A stretch of 64,000 nucleotides of DNA, from positions 148,454 to 212,453 of the forward strand of contig NZ_JACHOS010000003.1 of NCBI RefSeq assembly GCF_014199985.1. Reading direction: 5' to 3'. Positions within the stretch are counted from its first letter, which is position 1. Every line of letters begins with the position of its first letter. The notes beneath the pieces are model-generated. The model did no database searches. It was given only the letters and a program-made list of their open reading frames with translations, and had not been told where the DNA came from. The position numbers and the translations under genes were made by a program. This document shows positions 62,392-64,000 of this stretch, in pieces. This DNA comes from Methylorubrum rhodesianum (GTDB lineage: Bacteria; Pseudomonadota; Alphaproteobacteria; Rhizobiales; Beijerinckiaceae).

Positions 62392-63162
62392 GGCAGCCAA
62401 TCTAGCACAGCGAGGTGGTTTGGCGTCCCCTCTTTGGCGCGACTCGTAATTCAAATCGCGGTGGGAGGGCGATCCCGGCCGGATCCGGTCCGATTCCGGG
62501 AACCCGCGAAGGCCGGTGCGGCGTGCCCCGGCAGAGGGCCGGCCGCGTGGCGGATCGGCGACGCCCGGCGGACGGATCCGAGGACGACGACCGGATCGGC
62601 GGCGCGCCGGAACGAAAGCCGCGGCATGCGGCTGGCGCATAGGCCTCCGCCGATCCGGCGGGGCGTGTTTCCACGGGGGAGGGGCCCGCAGATCCTTCAC
62701 CCATCCCGCGCCCGCCCCTCGCACCAAGGGCTTCGGACGATCGGGGAGTGAGCAGGCGCCGTACGGATGGGTAAGCGTAATTGTTCAATAAACCAGATTC
62801 AGACGTCACTTTTATGACGATAAATACTTCAGATTTTTCCGGATTAAAGAGGGGTCGCGAGCGTTATTGAAGTAAAGAGCGGAGATATCGCAGCTATATT
62901 ATTCTATAATACTTTTCATCCTCAGGCCGCGATGCTATCGGCCAAGCCTGGGTGCCGGCGCACCGGGATCGCTAAACGACTGAGCTGACTAAAGACTTTG
63001 CCGGTCGTCGCGGGTTCCGCGACGTCTTGCATCGCAGCGGCTTCGTTCGCCGATCCAGGCCCGCTCCGTGCCCGAATGCGCACAACCGGTGGCTGAGCGC
63101 GCTCCAGCACAACACGGCGAACGGCATCACGCCGGCCTGGAGCGCGACAAGGGGTTCGAGAA
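62392..63162. other. Long intergenic region, AT-rich on the right
   Basis: About 770 bp between divergent genes. 62400-62770 is GC-rich without a gene I can support. 62780-62935 is markedly AT-rich and probably holds the porin promoter. Within it CGTCA and TGACG form a short inverted repeat near 62803-62818. No confident pho box, terminator or RNA was found. Confidence 0.55.
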
Positions 63163-64000
63163 ATGAAACGACGCCTTCTGACCGCACTGCTCTTGTCGGG
63201 CGCCCTGGCGCTCCCCGCGGCTCGCGCTCAAGCGCAGACGGTTGCGGAGCTTCAGCGCCAGATCAATGAGCTCAAGGCGATGATCCGGGCGCAGGCTGAG
63301 GCGAAGGAGCCGGGAAGGGCGCGGCGCGGCGGTCCGGTCGCCGCCCGGGACCTTGCGCGGCCGGCCAGTGCCCGCACCACCGATGCCGGCACCTTTCCGG
63401 CGGCGGGCCGGCCGGTCGAGTCGGCGGTCGCACAGCCGGCGGCGCCCGCCCCGGTGCCGCACCGCTTCGCCCTCGACGAGCCGGAGACGTGGTACGACGC
63501 GCTGGTGCCGCCGGCGCCGCAGCTGCTCGCGGACGGGCCGAACCACGGCGCCCGGCCGAAGACGTGGTTCGAACGGCTGTCGCTGCGCGGCTACACGCAG
63601 CTGCGCTGGAACGAGTTCCTGTCCGGCGACGACACCGCGCCGGCGGGCCGTTCGCGGCTGCGCTCCGTCCACGACAGCGGCATCTCGGATCGCAACAACT
63701 TCACCTTCCGGCGCGTGCGCCTCGTGCTGCAGGGCGACATCCACGAGCGGGTGTTCATCTACCTGCAGCCCGATTTCGCGGTGAACGTGTCCAACCAGTC
63801 GGGTCCCGAGGGGCGCCAGCACTACACCCAGCTGCGCGACGCCTACGCCGACGTGTTCCTCGACGACGAGCGCCGGACCAAGCTGCGCTTCGGCCAGCAG
63901 AAGGTGCCCTACGGCTGGGAGAACCTGCAATCCTCGCAGAACCGCCTGACCCTCGACCGTTCCGACGCGATCAACAGCGGCGTGCCCGGTGAGCGCGATA
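63163..64000 (+). CDS. OprO/OprP-type porin, N-terminal part (cut by right edge)
   Basis: 279 codons are visible. Signal peptide MKRRLLTALLLSGALALPAA ends near RAQA-QT. A short coiled coil VAELQRQINELKAMIRAQAE (typical for trimerisation ahead of such porins) is followed by a Pro/Ala-rich linker of about 80 residues and then the barrel: SLRGYTQLRWNEFL, RNNFTFRRVRLVLQGDIHER, VFIYLQPDFAVNVS, LRDAYADVFLD and KLRFGQQKVPYGWENLQSS. This is the phosphate-selective porin O and P family (PF07396). AAGGGG precedes the ATG. Whether it is phosphate regulated is not shown. Confidence 0.88.
   Translation, partial: MKRRLLTALLLSGALALPAARAQAQTVAELQRQINELKAMIRAQAEAKEPGRARRGGPVAARDLARPASARTTDAGTFPAAGRPVESAVAQPAAPAPVPHRFALDEPETWYDALVPPAPQLLADGPNHGARPKTWFERLSLRGYTQLRWNEFLSGDDTAPAGRSRLRSVHDSGISDRNNFTFRRVRLVLQGDIHERVFIYLQPDFAVNVSNQSGPEGRQHYTQLRDAYADVFLDDERRTKLRFGQQKVPYGWENLQSSQNRLTLDRSDAINSGVPGERD

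Noticed and set aside
62402..62809. Open frames on both strands in the long spacer before the OprP-type porin
   Set aside because: They overlap one another, lack ribosome binding sites and show no conserved motif.
62800..62830. Possible pho box before the OprO/P-type porin
   Set aside because: Only a short CGTCA/TGACG inverted repeat is present. It does not match the direct repeat CTGTCAT-N4-CTGTCAT closely enough.

Overview
The window is a chromosomal segment of a high-GC alphaproteobacterium, most likely Methylobacterium/Methylorubrum or a close Rhizobiales relative. The supporting signs are porin_2 and Omp25-type outer membrane proteins, a DUF6894 protein, Irr-type iron boxes in front of a suf operon, an EcfG-type stress promoter, a candidate hopanoid 2-methylase, and many small secreted proteins of the kind common in that group. 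The genus is inferred from gene content, not from any marker gene. No rRNA, CRISPR array, prophage, insertion sequence or replication origin was seen. The only RNA gene found is tRNA-Trp(CCA). Layout: 1-8 kb holds the start of a lysine-rich repeat protein leaving the left edge, two outer membrane channels (alginate-export type and porin_2 type) and a complete polar amino-acid ABC importer. 8-13 kb holds small hypothetical proteins, an ArsB/NhaD-type ion transporter next to a fused double DUF606 transporter, a repeat-containing secreted peptide and a PepSY protein. 13-20.8 kb is the most unusual part: a Nudix (NrtR-like) / SPFH / NAD-kinase-like three-gene cluster, then a 1360-residue Pls/PosA-type single-module NRPS with six membrane segments and three beta-helix domains, whose hand-read adenylation pocket resembles those for lysine-type residues, then a higBA-type toxin-antitoxin pair with its operator. 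21-30 kb is the iron-sulfur assembly region: tandem Irr-like boxes, a class I cysteine desulfurase, sufB, an unfamiliar four-cysteine protein, sufC, sufD, sufS and a DUF59 gene, then a palindromic repeat and an opposed Uma2 gene before a sufA-like gene. 30-40 kb carries a diguanylate cyclase, a DEAD-box helicase, an Omp25-type porin, several small conserved or secreted proteins, an HAD phosphatase and a ybbA/tesA divergent pair. 40.4-43.1 kb is the classical tRNA-Trp-secE-nusG-rplK-rplA block, ending in a strong terminator instead of continuing to rplJL-rpoBC. 43-64 kb holds a receiver-only response regulator, a complete class I P450 system (ferredoxin, reductase, CYP), a glycosyltransferase/acyltransferase pair, aspS, bioB, a three-gene hydrolase/TPR operon, a FadL-type channel, a TyrA-like dehydrogenase, an MHYT-PAS-GGDEF-EAL protein, a B12/radical-SAM protein resembling HpnP, and an OprO/P-type porin cut by the right edge. 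Functional themes are envelope transport (five outer membrane channels), Fe-S cluster supply under iron control with Fe-S clients nearby (BioB, radical SAM, ferredoxin), c-di-GMP signalling and core translation. Starts were chosen by hand from ribosome binding sites, signal peptides and family length. No similarity search was possible, so family names come from recognised motifs and general sequence character.
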